Positions 32,289 to 41,531 of a stretch of DNA of 64,000 nt are shown here, piece after piece; positions within the stretch are counted from its first letter, which is position 1; each line of letters begins with the position of its first letter. Position numbers and translations under genes: made by a program. The notes below the pieces were generated by a model. That model was not told the origin of the DNA. It ran no database searches and was given only the letters and a program-made list of their open reading frames with translations. The stretch spans positions 28,978 through 92,977 of the forward strand of contig JBMNUT010000011.1 of the NCBI GenBank assembly GCA_050946375.1, in the 5' to 3' direction. This stretch comes from UBA1794 sp050946375. Lineage in GTDB: Bacteria; Bacteroidota; Bacteroidia; Bacteroidales; Bacteroidaceae.

Positions 32289-33938
32289 TTACCAGTCGTA
32301 CGTCAGTCCGAAACTGAACAGCTCGTAATATTGGAAGTAGCTTTCGCCCGGGGCGCGATATACGTTGTCGTCGAAGCGGATGTGCCAGAAGAGCGAGGCT
32401 TTTATGTAGCGGTTGACGAAAAAGTCGAGCGTGTTTTCCCAGCTTCCCTCCGTGCGCTCGTAGTTGGTGAAGCCTTCGAAGCGGCTGGTGTACTTGACAA
32501 AGGAGAAAATCTGCCAGTCGAACGTGGAAGTTATCTTGGAACCATACGTGTGGAGGGCGAACTTGCCGTCCTCAATGCCGTACTGCGTCTCTTCGATGGC
32601 TGCATCTTTCACGAATTTAAGGTCGTAGTTGAGCGGAGCCAGTACGACGGAAAGGTTCAGCTTGCTCTTGTTTAGCTTGTAATCCATACCGATACCGATC
32701 GAAAGATAGGCGGGCGAGAGGAAACCCGACGTGCGTGTGTCGGAATTGGTGGGATATCCGTTGAACAACTGTGTGGAGAACTGGGTACTGATGGTATAGT
32801 ACCAGTTGGAAATGGCCTGCAAACCGATTTTTCCGGTGTATCGGAGCAGGTCGTTGTTCATGTGAATATTACGCAGCGTATCCGAAGAGGTCGTATTGAA
32901 GCCTTCTTTTATTTCCAAGGTATTGTCCCATTGAATTTTCTTCCGGTTGTTGTAGTTGAATTTGAAGATGAAATAGCTCTGAAGGTTGAGGTTGTTTTCT
33001 CCGCCCTTGTACCAGTTGTCCGATACGTACAGCTGGGAAAATTGGAGAGAGCTGCTGGCCGAGAAATTCCAGAAACTTGGTTTGACGAGTTTCACGCCCG
33101 TTATGTTTTTGCGCGGCGCGGCTTTTACCGGCTCGGGGCGGAACAGTTCGGCAATGCTTACTTTGGGTTCGACCAGTTCTTCCTTCGCTACCTTGTAAAC
33201 CTTCAGGGTGTCTATCTTATAACTCCACTTCTCGATGATTTCGGGCTCGGAGTAATATAATTCGTAGAAGATGGAGTTGAGGAAAGCGTTGCTCAGAGCG
33301 AAGTGACGGAATGTGCTTCTGTCGTATTCCAAGCGGGGTGTTCCCTCAGTGAGCCATTCATAATAGAATTCCTTCGAAGTCTTTTGCGCCTGGAGGGTGA
33401 GCTTGTAGGCTTGTATCTGCATCTCTGCGGCGCGGAGCGAGTCGACTATCGACTGGAAGGGGTTTGTGTCTTTTTTCTTGGTTACGGAGCTGTAGGCTGG
33501 TTTCCGCCGTCTTTTCGACTTCGGGCTGTTTCTTTGGCTCAGTGCAGCCTGGGCGCGGAGCGAGTCATTATAGAGTTCTTCGCATACCATGCGGAAGTTG
33601 TGCTCGGCTTCGTCGTATTTCCCCCGCAGAAGTTTAGACGGCGACCACTGCATGAGGGCGTCGTCGTAGAAAGTGAAGGGCAGGTAGAGCTTGTAGTATG
33701 CCGGGTCGAGCATTATTTCCTTTGGCACTTCTGCGACCGAGTCTGCCAGGGCGAGGCTGTCGGTGCAGAGGCTATCGGGAAAAAGTGCCAGCGCTTTTTC
33801 CGAAAGGGCCGTGTCTTTCAGCAAAAAGATGCAGGGCTTTTCGCGTACTTCCCTGTACTCCTCTGCCGAGGCATACGGGTTGATTAGCCCAAGGGTAAGG
33901 GCCGTCAGGGCGAAGATATGCAGAAGGCGTACTTTCAT
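32289..33938 (-). CDS. DUF3078 family outer-membrane-type beta-barrel protein
   Basis: A 549-residue exported protein: signal peptide MKVRLLHIFALTALTLGLINPYASA, then a helical, charged region (about 90-250), then from about residue 280 a run of alternating strands (FWNFSASSSLQFSQLYVSDN, NWYKGGENNLNLQSYFIFKF) ending in the aromatic YELFSFGLTYDW typical of outer-membrane barrels. This matches the DUF3078 family as known from Bacteroidetes. The function is not known. Residues about 31-54 (REKPCIFLLKD, SEKALALFPDS) coincide with dispersed-repeat cluster H, which is oddly inside the coding region just after the signal peptide. Confidence 0.85.
   Translation of the reverse strand: MKVRLLHIFALTALTLGLINPYASAEEYREVREKPCIFLLKDTALSEKALALFPDSLCTDSLALADSVAEVPKEIMLDPAYYKLYLPFTFYDDALMQWSPSKLLRGKYDEAEHNFRMVCEELYNDSLRAQAALSQRNSPKSKRRRKPAYSSVTKKKDTNPFQSIVDSLRAAEMQIQAYKLTLQAQKTSKEFYYEWLTEGTPRLEYDRSTFRHFALSNAFLNSIFYELYYSEPEIIEKWSYKIDTLKVYKVAKEELVEPKVSIAELFRPEPVKAAPRKNITGVKLVKPSFWNFSASSSLQFSQLYVSDNWYKGGENNLNLQSYFIFKFNYNNRKKIQWDNTLEIKEGFNTTSSDTLRNIHMNNDLLRYTGKIGLQAISNWYYTISTQFSTQLFNGYPTNSDTRTSGFLSPAYLSIGIGMDYKLNKSKLNLSVVLAPLNYDLKFVKDAAIEETQYGIEDGKFALHTYGSKITSTFDWQIFSFVKYTSRFEGFTNYERTEGSWENTLDFFVNRYIKASLFWHIRFDDNVYRAPGESYFQYYELFSFGLTYDW
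33777..33845 (+). repeat. 21-base-type dispersed repeat, cluster H, inside coding sequence
   Basis: Units GGGAAAAAGTGCCAGCGCTT..., GAAAGGGCCGTGTCTTTCAG and CAAAAAGATGCAGGGCTTTT.... They lie in the N-terminal part of the DUF3078 gene and leave its frame open. Confidence 0.65.
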
Positions 33939-34069
33939 GCCTGCAAAAGTACGGTTTTTCGGTTAACTTCATTTTATGTATCTTCCTTAAAAGTGGCCAT
34001 ACTGGCATGTATTTGCGCTTATTTAATAGAATTTCCGCCTGAAAAGCCGTTAGGCAAGTCTTTTTTTTG

Positions 34070-34077
34070 TACTTTTG
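34070..34077 (+). promoter_or_regulatory. Predicted -7 element of pyrG-yidC
   Basis: TACTTTTG is an exact TAnnTTTG match 84 bases from the pyrG start. A small hairpin (CCACCC/GGGTGG, 34078-34094) follows at once and would lie at the 5' end of the mRNA. Confidence 0.45.
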
Positions 34078-34161
34078 CCACCCCGTAAGGGTGGGGCTCC
34101 GCCTTAACTCCTCTGCATAATGTTTTTTAAAAAGGGCTAATCAAAAAAACCATTTACTATC

Positions 34162-35775
34162 GTGGGAGAAACAAAATACATATTCGTCACCGGCGGGGTA
34201 GCGTCTTCTTTAGGAAAAGGTATCATCTCTTCTTCTATCGGAAAATTGCTGCAAGCACGCGGTTATAAGGTCACTATTCAGAAATTCGACCCTTATATCA
34301 ATATCGATCCAGGCACTCTTAATCCGTACGAGCATGGCGAATGCTACGTGACGGTAGACGGCCGTGAAACGGACCTCGACTTGGGGCACTATGAACGCTT
34401 CCTGGGTATTCAGACTACCAAGGCGAATAACATAACCACCGGTCGTATTTATAAAAATGTAATCGATAAAGAGCGCCGGGGTGACTTTTTGGGGAAAACG
34501 GTGCAGATCATTCCTCATATCACGGACGAAATCAAGCGAAACGTACTGCTTCTTGGCAATAAGTATAAGTACGACTTCGTAATAACGGAGATTGGCGGTA
34601 CGGTAGGCGATATCGAATCGTTGCCTTTCCTCGAGAGCATGCGTCAGCTGAAGTGGGAGTTGGGCCGGAATGCCTTGTGCGTTCACCTTACTTACGTGCC
34701 TTTCCTGGCAGCTGCCAAGGAGCTGAAGACCAAACCGACGCAGCATTCGGTGAAAGAGTTGCTCTCGCTGGGCATACAGCCCGATGTGCTGGTGCTGCGT
34801 TCGGAGCATGACCTGAACGAAAACTTGCGTAAGAAAGTAGCACTCTTCTGCAACGTCGACCCGGATGCGGTTGTGCAGTCGGTCGATTGTCCTACGATTT
34901 ACGAAGTTCCCCTCAAGATGCAAGAGCAGGGACTCGACGAGACTATTCTGAAGAAGATGGGGCTTCCCGTAGGCGAGAAGCCTGAGTTGAAGGATTGGCG
35001 CGAGTTCCTTTCCCGCCGCGAGAAGGCGACGGAAGAGGTTGTTGTGGCGCTTGTCGGAAAATATGTGGAACTTCAGGATGCCTACAAGTCCATTCTCGAA
35101 GCCTTGTCGCAGGCTGCTACCTACAACGACCGTAAGGTGAAAATTGAAACAGTGCAGAGTGATAACATAACGCGTGAGAACGTGGCCGGATTCCTGGAGC
35201 ATGTCGACGGGATTGTCATCTGTCCGGGATTTGGTTCCCGCGGCATCGAAGGCAAGTTTATTGCGGCAGAATATGCGCGTACCCACGATAAGGTTACTTT
35301 CGGCATTTGCCTCGGCATGCAGTGCATGGCCATAGAGTTTGCCCGCAACGTATTGGGTTACAAAGATGCGAACTCCGTAGAAATGGAACCGAAGACGCCC
35401 CATAACATCATCGACCTGATGGAAGAGCAGAAAGCCATAACGGATATGGGCGGAACAATGCGTTTAGGCGCTTACGAATGCGTAATAGACCGTAATTCGC
35501 GCTTGTACGAAATCTACGGGAAGGAGCACATTCAGGAACGCCACCGGCATCGTTATGAATTTAACAACGACTATAAGGAACAGTTCGAGAAGGCCGGAAT
35601 GAAATGCGTGGGCATCAATCCGGAAGCCGGACTGGTGGAAATCATAGATATACCGACGCTGACGTGGTATATCGGCACACAGTTTCATCCGGAGTACAGC
35701 AGTACGGTGCTGAAACCTCATCCGTTGTTCCTCTCTTTTATAAAGGCTGCCATCACTAAACACAACGCAAAATAA
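34162..35775 (+). CDS. pyrG: CTP synthase
   Basis: It makes CTP from UTP with glutamine nitrogen. The 537 residues hold the synthase domain (YIFVTGGVASSLGKGIISSS, KFDPYINIDPGTLNPYEHGE, DLDLGHYERF, EIGGTVGDIESLPFLE) and the class I glutamine amidotransferase domain (CPGFGSRG, FGICLGMQCMAIEFARN with the nucleophile Cys, and GTQFHPEYSS with catalytic His and Glu). The start is GTG at 34162, which gives the standard MGETKYIFVTGG N-terminus; no in-frame ATG lies upstream. yidC follows after 34 bases. Confidence 0.98.
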   Translation: MGETKYIFVTGGVASSLGKGIISSSIGKLLQARGYKVTIQKFDPYINIDPGTLNPYEHGECYVTVDGRETDLDLGHYERFLGIQTTKANNITTGRIYKNVIDKERRGDFLGKTVQIIPHITDEIKRNVLLLGNKYKYDFVITEIGGTVGDIESLPFLESMRQLKWELGRNALCVHLTYVPFLAAAKELKTKPTQHSVKELLSLGIQPDVLVLRSEHDLNENLRKKVALFCNVDPDAVVQSVDCPTIYEVPLKMQEQGLDETILKKMGLPVGEKPELKDWREFLSRREKATEEVVVALVGKYVELQDAYKSILEALSQAATYNDRKVKIETVQSDNITRENVAGFLEHVDGIVICPGFGSRGIEGKFIAAEYARTHDKVTFGICLGMQCMAIEFARNVLGYKDANSVEMEPKTPHNIIDLMEEQKAITDMGGTMRLGAYECVIDRNSRLYEIYGKEHIQERHRHRYEFNNDYKEQFEKAGMKCVGINPEAGLVEIIDIPTLTWYIGTQFHPEYSSTVLKPHPLFLSFIKAAITKHNAK

Positions 35776-35809
35776 GAAAACCCACAAGCCGTTTACCACA
35801 AAATAACTT

Positions 35810-37687
35810 ATGGATAAAAACTCAAAGATTGGGATTGGATTGATGTTCGTGGTGCTTATCGCGTTCTCCTTCCTCTCCCGTCCCTCGCAGGAGGAAATCG
35901 ATGCACGGTTGCGCGCTGACTCTTTGGCTGCGGTGCAGCAGCAAAAGGAAGAAGCCCTTGAGGCGGCCGACTCCTTGCGTATGGCCGAAGCGTCGCTTCA
36001 GCAGCAATTCGGGAAAGCCGACACGACATCTCTCTTTTATTCGGCCCTCAGCGGTGAAGAAAAAGACGTGACGCTTGAGAACAGTCGCGTGGCTGTAACC
36101 GTTTCCAGCCGTGGCGCCCGCATCAGCAAGGTGATACTGAAAGAGTACAAAGACCAGCAGAAAAATCCGTTGATGCTCTTCGATTCTTCTGACGGGTTGA
36201 TGAACTTTGAATTTCAAACCCGGCAAGGAGTATTGGCAACTGCCTTATATTATTTCCAGCCGGTGCAAGTGACGGATTCGAGCGTAGTGATGCGCTTGAG
36301 CGCGGATGCCGACAGTTATGTCGATTTCCGCTATACCTTGCGCAAGGACGACTACATGGTCGATTTCTCAATGCAGGCCGTTGGGATGGCTGCCATACTG
36401 AATCCTGCCGCAGACCGGGCTGACATACTCTGGAAACAGAAGCTCCGTCAGCTGGAACGCGGCTACACGTATGAAAACCGCTACTCGAATCTTTCCTACA
36501 AGACTGCCGACGATTACGATTATCTCTCCGAGAATCAGAGCGAGGAGGAAGATATTCCGGAGAATTTGCGCTGGGTCGCTTTCAAAAACCAGTTCTTCTC
36601 CTCCGTGCTTATTGCGGATAAAAGCGGATTTTCGTCTCCCAAACTGGCTTCGCACCTGGAGGGAAAAGACAGCGGCTACCTGAAGAATCTTTCAGCCGAC
36701 CTGCAAATCGGCTTCGATCCTACCGGTGCGCGTCCCACCAAGCTGAGCTTCTATTTTGGCCCGAACCACTACAAAACCCTGCGGGCCTATGACAAGAATC
36801 TCTCGGGCAGCGACAAACTGGAACTTGACCGCCTGGTTTATTTGGGATGGGTGCTGTTCCGCTGGATCAACAAGTACTTTACGATCAATCTTTTCGACTG
36901 GCTTTCCCGTTTAGGGCTGAGCATGGGAATCGTATTATTGCTGATGACGGTCATCGTAAAAGCCCTTGTATATCCTCTTACCTACAAGTCTTACATGTCG
37001 TCCGTCCGCATGCGTGTCTTGAAACCGCAGATTGATGCGCTCAACGAGAAGTACCCGCGTAAGGAAGACGCCATGAAGAAACAGCAGGAGATGATGAGCA
37101 TTTACAGCAAATATGGGGTCAGTCCGATGGGCGGATGTCTGCCGATGCTGTTGCAGATGCCTATCTGGATTGCATTATTCATGTTTGTCCCGACGGCAAT
37201 CGAGTTGCGTCAGCAGAGTTTCCTGTGGGCCGATGATTTGTCTACCTATGATGATATTATCAGTTGGAATGCGAATATTCCCTTCCTGGGCAACCATTTG
37301 AGCCTGTTCTGCCTGCTTATGACCATAACCAACCTGCTCTATACCAAATACAACATGGACCAGCAGAAGGATACGATGGCCGGGCAACAGCAAATGCCTG
37401 CAATGAAATGGATGATGTACCTCATGCCGCTCATCTTCATCTTCATCCTCAACGATTATGCTTCGGGACTTAACTATTATTACTTCCTTTCTTCTGTCAC
37501 GAGCATCCTGATTATGCTCATCCTGCGTCGCGTCATCAAAGACGAAAAGGTGCTGGAACAACTGAAAGCCTATGCCGCTTCGGCCAAACCGAAGAAGAAA
37601 AGCAGTATGATGGCCCGTTTGGAAGAGATGCAACGCCAGCAGGAAGAGCTCCAGCGCCGCCGGCAAGAGGCACAAAGGAAGCGCTGA
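35810..37687 (+). CDS. yidC: Membrane protein insertase YidC
   Basis: It inserts and folds inner-membrane proteins. The 625 residues have an N-terminal membrane anchor (IGIGLMFVVLIAFSFL), a large periplasmic beta domain (about 80-355), and the C-terminal 60KD_IMP core: GMSMGIVLLLMTVIVKALVY in its local form LSMGIVLLLMTVIVKALVYP, the amphipathic SYMSSVRMRVLKPQIDAL with the conserved Arg, YGVSPMGGCLPMLLQMPIWI, and further helices to RRVIKDE. The tail is basic and coiled-coil-like (MARLEEMQRQQEELQRRRQE). It is likely in one operon with pyrG. Confidence 0.97.
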   Translation: MDKNSKIGIGLMFVVLIAFSFLSRPSQEEIDARLRADSLAAVQQQKEEALEAADSLRMAEASLQQQFGKADTTSLFYSALSGEEKDVTLENSRVAVTVSSRGARISKVILKEYKDQQKNPLMLFDSSDGLMNFEFQTRQGVLATALYYFQPVQVTDSSVVMRLSADADSYVDFRYTLRKDDYMVDFSMQAVGMAAILNPAADRADILWKQKLRQLERGYTYENRYSNLSYKTADDYDYLSENQSEEEDIPENLRWVAFKNQFFSSVLIADKSGFSSPKLASHLEGKDSGYLKNLSADLQIGFDPTGARPTKLSFYFGPNHYKTLRAYDKNLSGSDKLELDRLVYLGWVLFRWINKYFTINLFDWLSRLGLSMGIVLLLMTVIVKALVYPLTYKSYMSSVRMRVLKPQIDALNEKYPRKEDAMKKQQEMMSIYSKYGVSPMGGCLPMLLQMPIWIALFMFVPTAIELRQQSFLWADDLSTYDDIISWNANIPFLGNHLSLFCLLMTITNLLYTKYNMDQQKDTMAGQQQMPAMKWMMYLMPLIFIFILNDYASGLNYYYFLSSVTSILIMLILRRVIKDEKVLEQLKAYAASAKPKKKSSMMARLEEMQRQQEELQRRRQEAQRKR

Positions 37688-37811
37688 TGGCGAGGAATGA
37701 AGTAAGACTTTCGGCCGGAATATATCCGGTTGCATAAATCGAGATACGGAGAATCCGGATGCCACGCCTACGTCGGGCAGACGGATTCTCTATTTGTTTG
37801 AAAACGGAATT

Positions 37812-38456
37812 ATGGATTGGAAAAGAAATATCGTCAAGACTGTCGGGCTGTTTGTTTGCGGCCTGTTTCTGATTTCTGCAGATGAAGCGGAAGGAACGCG
37901 TGAGTTTACGCAGATGGAGCGTTCGCACGTGCGGGTGAAAACGCCGGGACTTTTTGCGAATGGCAACTCCTTTTTTCTGAACTTCGATGCGCTTCCGGAC
38001 GAGGAGTGGTGTTTTCCCCTGCCCGGAGCCAAGGTTATTTCGCCTTATGCCTGCAAGAAACGCAGTTCTCATACGGGCACGGACTTGAAAACCTGCCCGA
38101 ACGATACCATTCGGGCGGCTTTCCGCGGTGTAGTGCGCATGGCGAAGGCTTATGGCGCCTACGGAAACGTCGTGGTGGTGCGGCACGATAACGGATTGGA
38201 GACAGTCTACAGCCACAACAGTCGCAACCTGGTGCGCGTAGGTCAGGCGGTGGAGGCCGGAATGCCCATAGCGCTCACCGGACGCACCGGCCGTGCCACG
38301 ACCGAGCATCTGCACTTTGAGGTACGTGTCAACGGGGAGCATTTCAATCCCGCCCTGATTTTCGATATGAACAAGCGTACGTTGCGTCCGCGGCGGCTGA
38401 AGTGTACCCGAAAAGGGGGCTATGTCGCAGTGCGTCCCGTTGAGGCCGCCCGTTGA
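37812..38456 (+). CDS. Secreted M23 family metallopeptidase (LytM type)
   Basis: A cell-wall-type zinc endopeptidase or LytM regulator. The start taken is ATG at 37812 (MDWKRNIVKTVGLFVCGLFL), a signal-anchor or signal peptide; a start at 37794 would add six residues. The domain has SHTGTDLK (zinc ligands His and Asp), VVVVRHDNGLETVYSHNSRN, GQAVEAGMPIALTGRTGRAT and EHLHFEVRVNGEHFNPALIF (catalytic HLH). All catalytic positions are present. The stretch KTPGLFANGNS after the signal region coincides with a possible copy of the dispersed repeat. A shared terminator separates it from the convergent nuclease gene. Confidence 0.9.
   Translation: MDWKRNIVKTVGLFVCGLFLISADEAEGTREFTQMERSHVRVKTPGLFANGNSFFLNFDALPDEEWCFPLPGAKVISPYACKKRSSHTGTDLKTCPNDTIRAAFRGVVRMAKAYGAYGNVVVVRHDNGLETVYSHNSRNLVRVGQAVEAGMPIALTGRTGRATTEHLHFEVRVNGEHFNPALIFDMNKRTLRPRRLKCTRKGGYVAVRPVEAAR
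37936..37978 (+). repeat. Possible 21-base-type repeat copy, cluster I, inside coding sequence
   Basis: GTGAAAACGCCGGGACTTTT followed by TGCGAATGGCAACTCCTTTT resembles two units of the dispersed repeat. It lies in frame in the M23 gene, just after the signal segment. It is weaker than other copies and could be chance. Confidence 0.35.
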
Positions 38457-38472
38457 CGGCTCCATAGATTTG

Positions 38473-38520
38473 ACAAAAAAGCAGCAAGGAGATTCTCCGA
38501 TTTCCTTGCTGCTTTTTTGT
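38473..38520. terminator. Bidirectional terminator between the M23 and nuclease genes
   Basis: A perfect 18-base stem, ACAAAAAAGCAGCAAGGA (38473-38490) with its complement (38503-38520). It has A/T runs at the base and works on both strands between convergent genes. Confidence 0.92.
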
Positions 38521-38559
38521 ATTCCTGCCTGCTTTTTCCCGAGCCTCCTCGCCGCCGTT

Positions 38560-39762
38560 CTATTCTTCTGCGATGAATATTCCGCGAGCGATGAGCGGTA
38601 AATGGTCGCTTGTGCCTTCTTCCTGATATTGATAGCCGTAGTAGGTGCGGTAGGGACGCAGGCCGAGGTATTTGTCATCGCGCTGCAAGAGAAAGGAGAA
38701 GTTGCCCGGTTCGGCACAACGGGCGGGAATCTGGAGCGGACTGTCTGCGTCGAGCAGGGCACCGCTCACAAGGATATGGTCAAGCATGCCCCATGTCCCT
38801 TGATATTTGTAGCTTCCCGGTTGCGCATGTTCCAGCGGTGCGGCCAGGTCGTACAGCACTTCCGGCCGGATGGGAGCCTGGTTTTCGGCCAGGCGCCTCC
38901 GGTGTTTGCGTGCTATGGTGCAGCCCGGCGGGAGGACTGGAGCGGGCGGAACGGCCGTTTGAAGCACCTCCTCGAAAAGTCTCGTGCAGGGGTATTCGTT
39001 GAAGTCGCCCATGACTACAATCAGCGGGCGGCTCCTTCGTCGGTATATGCTGTCTGTCTTTTCCCGCAGGGTGCGTGCGGCGGCACGCCGGAGCGGGTCG
39101 GTGGCCTGTTTCCCGTCGCGCCGCGAGGGAAAATGAACGACGAATACGTCCAACGTATCGCCGCTTTCGATGAGTCCGCAGGCATGGAGTGTGTGGCGGC
39201 TGGGCAGTATCTCGCCCGAGGGCAGCCGGGTGGGGATGCTCCCGGCATGGAGCAGCCGGAAACGGTCGCGCTGATAGAGCAGGGCGGTGCAAATGCCCCG
39301 CTCGTCGGACGTGGAGGCTACGGCATAGCGGTAGTCGGCCTGGCGCAAGAGGCTGCGGCGCGTCAGGTAGCGGAGTACGCTGTCGCCTTCCACTTCACAC
39401 AGGCCTACGAGTGCGGGAGGCAGTTCGTTGCCGCAGGCTATGATGGCTCTTCCTACGGCTGCGAGCTTCTTCCGATACTTGCGCCAGCCCCAGCCGCGGG
39501 TTCCCCGCGGCAGAAACTCGTTGTCGTCGTAGCGCGGGTCGTCGGTCGGGTGGAAGAGGTTTTCCACGTTGTAGGCCACGATGGTAAATTCCTCCCCGAG
39601 GGTTTGGGGCGCAGGCTTTGGGGCCGTCGCGTCTTGTGCGGCGGCAGCGGACGCGAGTGCCAGTAGCAGCGCCAGGGGAGGCAAGGCGCGAAAGAAAAAG
39701 TCCCGCGTCTTTCGGGAAAAAGATGCGGGACTTTTCCGGAAAAGTGGCCGGACTTTTTTCAT
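38560..39762 (-). CDS. Exported endonuclease/exonuclease/phosphatase family protein
   Basis: A 400-residue protein of the EEP fold (DNase I-like). It has IVAYNVENLFHPTDDPRYDD, LVGLCEVEGDSVLRYL, a middle VFVVHFPSR segment, VVMGDFNEYPCTRLFEEV and a C-terminal GTSDHLPLIARG, giving the metal-binding Asn, Glu, Asp and His of the family. The substrate is unknown. A hydrophobic signal (PPLALLLALASAAAAQ) lies at about residues 28-43. The first 25 codons come from dispersed-repeat cluster J (MKKVRPLFRKSPASFSRK), so the repeat gives the start codon and an unusually long basic lead. It starts 4 bases after the pepD stop, so the two are coupled. Confidence 0.88.
   Translation of the reverse strand: MKKVRPLFRKSPASFSRKTRDFFFRALPPLALLLALASAAAAQDATAPKPAPQTLGEEFTIVAYNVENLFHPTDDPRYDDNEFLPRGTRGWGWRKYRKKLAAVGRAIIACGNELPPALVGLCEVEGDSVLRYLTRRSLLRQADYRYAVASTSDERGICTALLYQRDRFRLLHAGSIPTRLPSGEILPSRHTLHACGLIESGDTLDVFVVHFPSRRDGKQATDPLRRAAARTLREKTDSIYRRRSRPLIVVMGDFNEYPCTRLFEEVLQTAVPPAPVLPPGCTIARKHRRRLAENQAPIRPEVLYDLAAPLEHAQPGSYKYQGTWGMLDHILVSGALLDADSPLQIPARCAEPGNFSFLLQRDDKYLGLRPYRTYYGYQYQEEGTSDHLPLIARGIFIAEE
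39689..39760 (+). repeat. 21-base-type dispersed repeat, cluster J, forming a gene's 5' end
   Basis: Three units: GAAAAAGTCCCGCGTCTTTC (offset), GGAAAAAGATGCGGGACTTT... and GGAAAAGTGGCCGGACTTTT.... It ends at the start codon (39762-39760) of the EEP-family gene and lies inside its coding sequence. Confidence 0.75.
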
Positions 39763-39766
39763 GCCG

Positions 39767-41224
39767 TTACAGGTTGGCCAGAATGCTGCATATATGCTTC
39801 CATGCGGTAAGCAGGGAAGGAATGTGCAGTTTCTCCTCCGGGGTGTGCACTCCGCGCAGGGTCGGGCCGATGGAAATCATCTCCATTCCGGGATATTTCT
39901 TGCCGATCAGTCCGCATTCCAGCCCGGCATGTATGGTCTTCACGACAGCGTCGTGCCCCGTTACGGCGCGGTGGCTTGCCTGAGCTACCTCCAGAAGGTG
40001 CGAGTTGTAGACAGGTTCCCAGCCGGGATAGTCGTCGCTCACTACGATGCGGTCGGCATGGGCCAGCCGGAAGGCGGCCGTAACGCAGCGGGTTACTTCC
40101 TCCTTCGAGAATTCGCTCTCGCTCCGCTGGCTGCTCAGTACGGTGATGTTGCCCTCTTGGTCGGTGCTCAGGATGGCAATGTTGTTGGACGTGTGTACAA
40201 ATTCGGGTGACTCCTGGCTGAAGGCATATACGCCGGTGTGGGCGCAGGTGAGGGCCGTTATCACTTCTTCCACGCACATCGGGTTGAGCTGCTGTGCCGG
40301 ACGTTCGCAGGAGGTGAGTGTCCACTTCATGCCGGGGTCGGTCTTTTTGTATTCGCGCTCCATCTCGGCGGCAAAGAGGTTGAGGCTTACGCGCAGATTC
40401 TCCTTCTCTTCTGCCCGTACGCCTACCGTTGCGGAGGCTTCGAGGGGTATGGCGTTGTGCTTGCTGCCGCCTTCTATCGTGCAGATGCGCAGGTCGAATT
40501 TGCCTTCCTCCAGCAGTCGGCCGAGCAGGCTGCTCATGAGTTTGATGGCGTTGGCGTGCCCTTGGTCGATGTCGCTGCCCGAGTGTCCTCCGGCGAGGCC
40601 TTCGAGGGCGATGTGGGCATAGAAGAAGTCTTCGGGCGAGGGCTCGAATCCGCATTTCCACGTAGCGGTCAGGGTGTTTCCACCGGCACAGCCTACGTAG
40701 ATCAGGCCTTCTTCTTCAGAATCGAGGTTGAGCAGGTAGGAACTCTGCAGCCACCCTTCTTTCAGGCACTCTGCGCCGCCGAGGCCAACTTCTTCGTCTA
40801 CGGTGAAAAGTGCCTCAAGCGGTCCGTGTTCTATTTCGTTGCTGTCCAGCGCGGCCAGGGCCAATGCCATGCCGATGCCGTTGTCGGCTCCGAGAGTTGT
40901 GCCCTTGGCGTGGAGCCATTCGCCGTCGATGACGGTTTGAATCGGGTCTTTCAGGAAATCATGCTCTACGTCTTTGCGTTTCTCGGGCACCATGTCGGTA
41001 TGGGCTTGCAGCACGATGCCCGGAGCGGCTTCTTTTCCGGGAGTGGCGGGTTTGCGGATGAGCGTATTGCCGCGCTCGTCGGTCTCGTGCCATAGGTTTC
41101 TCTCGGCAGCGAAGCGGCGCAAATATTCAGTGATTTCTTGTTCGTGGCCCGAAGGACGGGGGATGTTGCAGATTTCCTTGAAGAAACGGAATACATTCTG
41201 CGGTTGTAAATCGTCGTATACCAT
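39767..41224 (-). CDS. pepD: Aminoacyl-histidine dipeptidase (M20 family)
   Basis: A cytosolic zinc dipeptidase that cuts Xaa-His dipeptides such as carnosine. The 485 residues carry QAHTDMVPEKR (zinc His and Asp), TLGADNGIGMALALA (bridging Asp), TVDEEVGLGGAECL (catalytic and zinc Glu), LAGGHSGSDIDQGHAN and the C-terminal GLECGLIGKKYPGMEMISIG with THTPEEKL-like GVHTPEEKLH. Length and motifs match PepD. It starts the operon with the EEP-family gene. Confidence 0.95.
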   Translation of the reverse strand: MVYDDLQPQNVFRFFKEICNIPRPSGHEQEITEYLRRFAAERNLWHETDERGNTLIRKPATPGKEAAPGIVLQAHTDMVPEKRKDVEHDFLKDPIQTVIDGEWLHAKGTTLGADNGIGMALALAALDSNEIEHGPLEALFTVDEEVGLGGAECLKEGWLQSSYLLNLDSEEEGLIYVGCAGGNTLTATWKCGFEPSPEDFFYAHIALEGLAGGHSGSDIDQGHANAIKLMSSLLGRLLEEGKFDLRICTIEGGSKHNAIPLEASATVGVRAEEKENLRVSLNLFAAEMEREYKKTDPGMKWTLTSCERPAQQLNPMCVEEVITALTCAHTGVYAFSQESPEFVHTSNNIAILSTDQEGNITVLSSQRSESEFSKEEVTRCVTAAFRLAHADRIVVSDDYPGWEPVYNSHLLEVAQASHRAVTGHDAVVKTIHAGLECGLIGKKYPGMEMISIGPTLRGVHTPEEKLHIPSLLTAWKHICSILANL

Positions 41225-41297
41225 GGGGATATAATATATAAGGTGTGTTAATATCTAAAGTTGGTTAAGGATATTTCTTCGATATGTGGCAAAGACC

Positions 41298-41305
41298 TAT
41301 CTTTG
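41298..41305 (+). promoter_or_regulatory. Possible -7 element in the pepD-ompH gap
   Basis: TATCTTTG is an exact TAnnTTTG match on the plus strand, pointing toward the OmpH-like gene 227 bases away. The gap 41225-41531 otherwise holds repeat cluster K only. Confidence 0.35.
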
Positions 41306-41372
41306 TCGCTTGCAAATATATGGATAAAGCTGCAAAGAGTTTTTCCCCGAGTGTTAATAGTTGCAATCTCCG

Positions 41373-41455
41373 GTTGCGGGCCTTTGGCCGAAAAGCGCTT
41401 CCGCTTTTGTCGGAAAGTTGCCGAACTTTTGCGGAAAAGTGCCGGGACTTTTGAG
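41373..41455 (+). repeat. 21-base-type dispersed repeat, cluster K
   Basis: Units: GGTTGCGGGCCTTTGGCCG, AAAAGCGCTTCCGCTTTTGT, CGGAAAGTTGCCGAACTTTT and GCGGAAAAGTGCCGGGACTT. The spacing is 21-22 bases; this is one of the clearest tandem arrays. Confidence 0.75.
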
Positions 41456-41531
41456 GACGAGGGTTTGCGCCGCGCGGGAAAACAGTTTGCGGAACAGCGA
41501 AAATGAATAGAAATCAAATAATGAAAATGTT

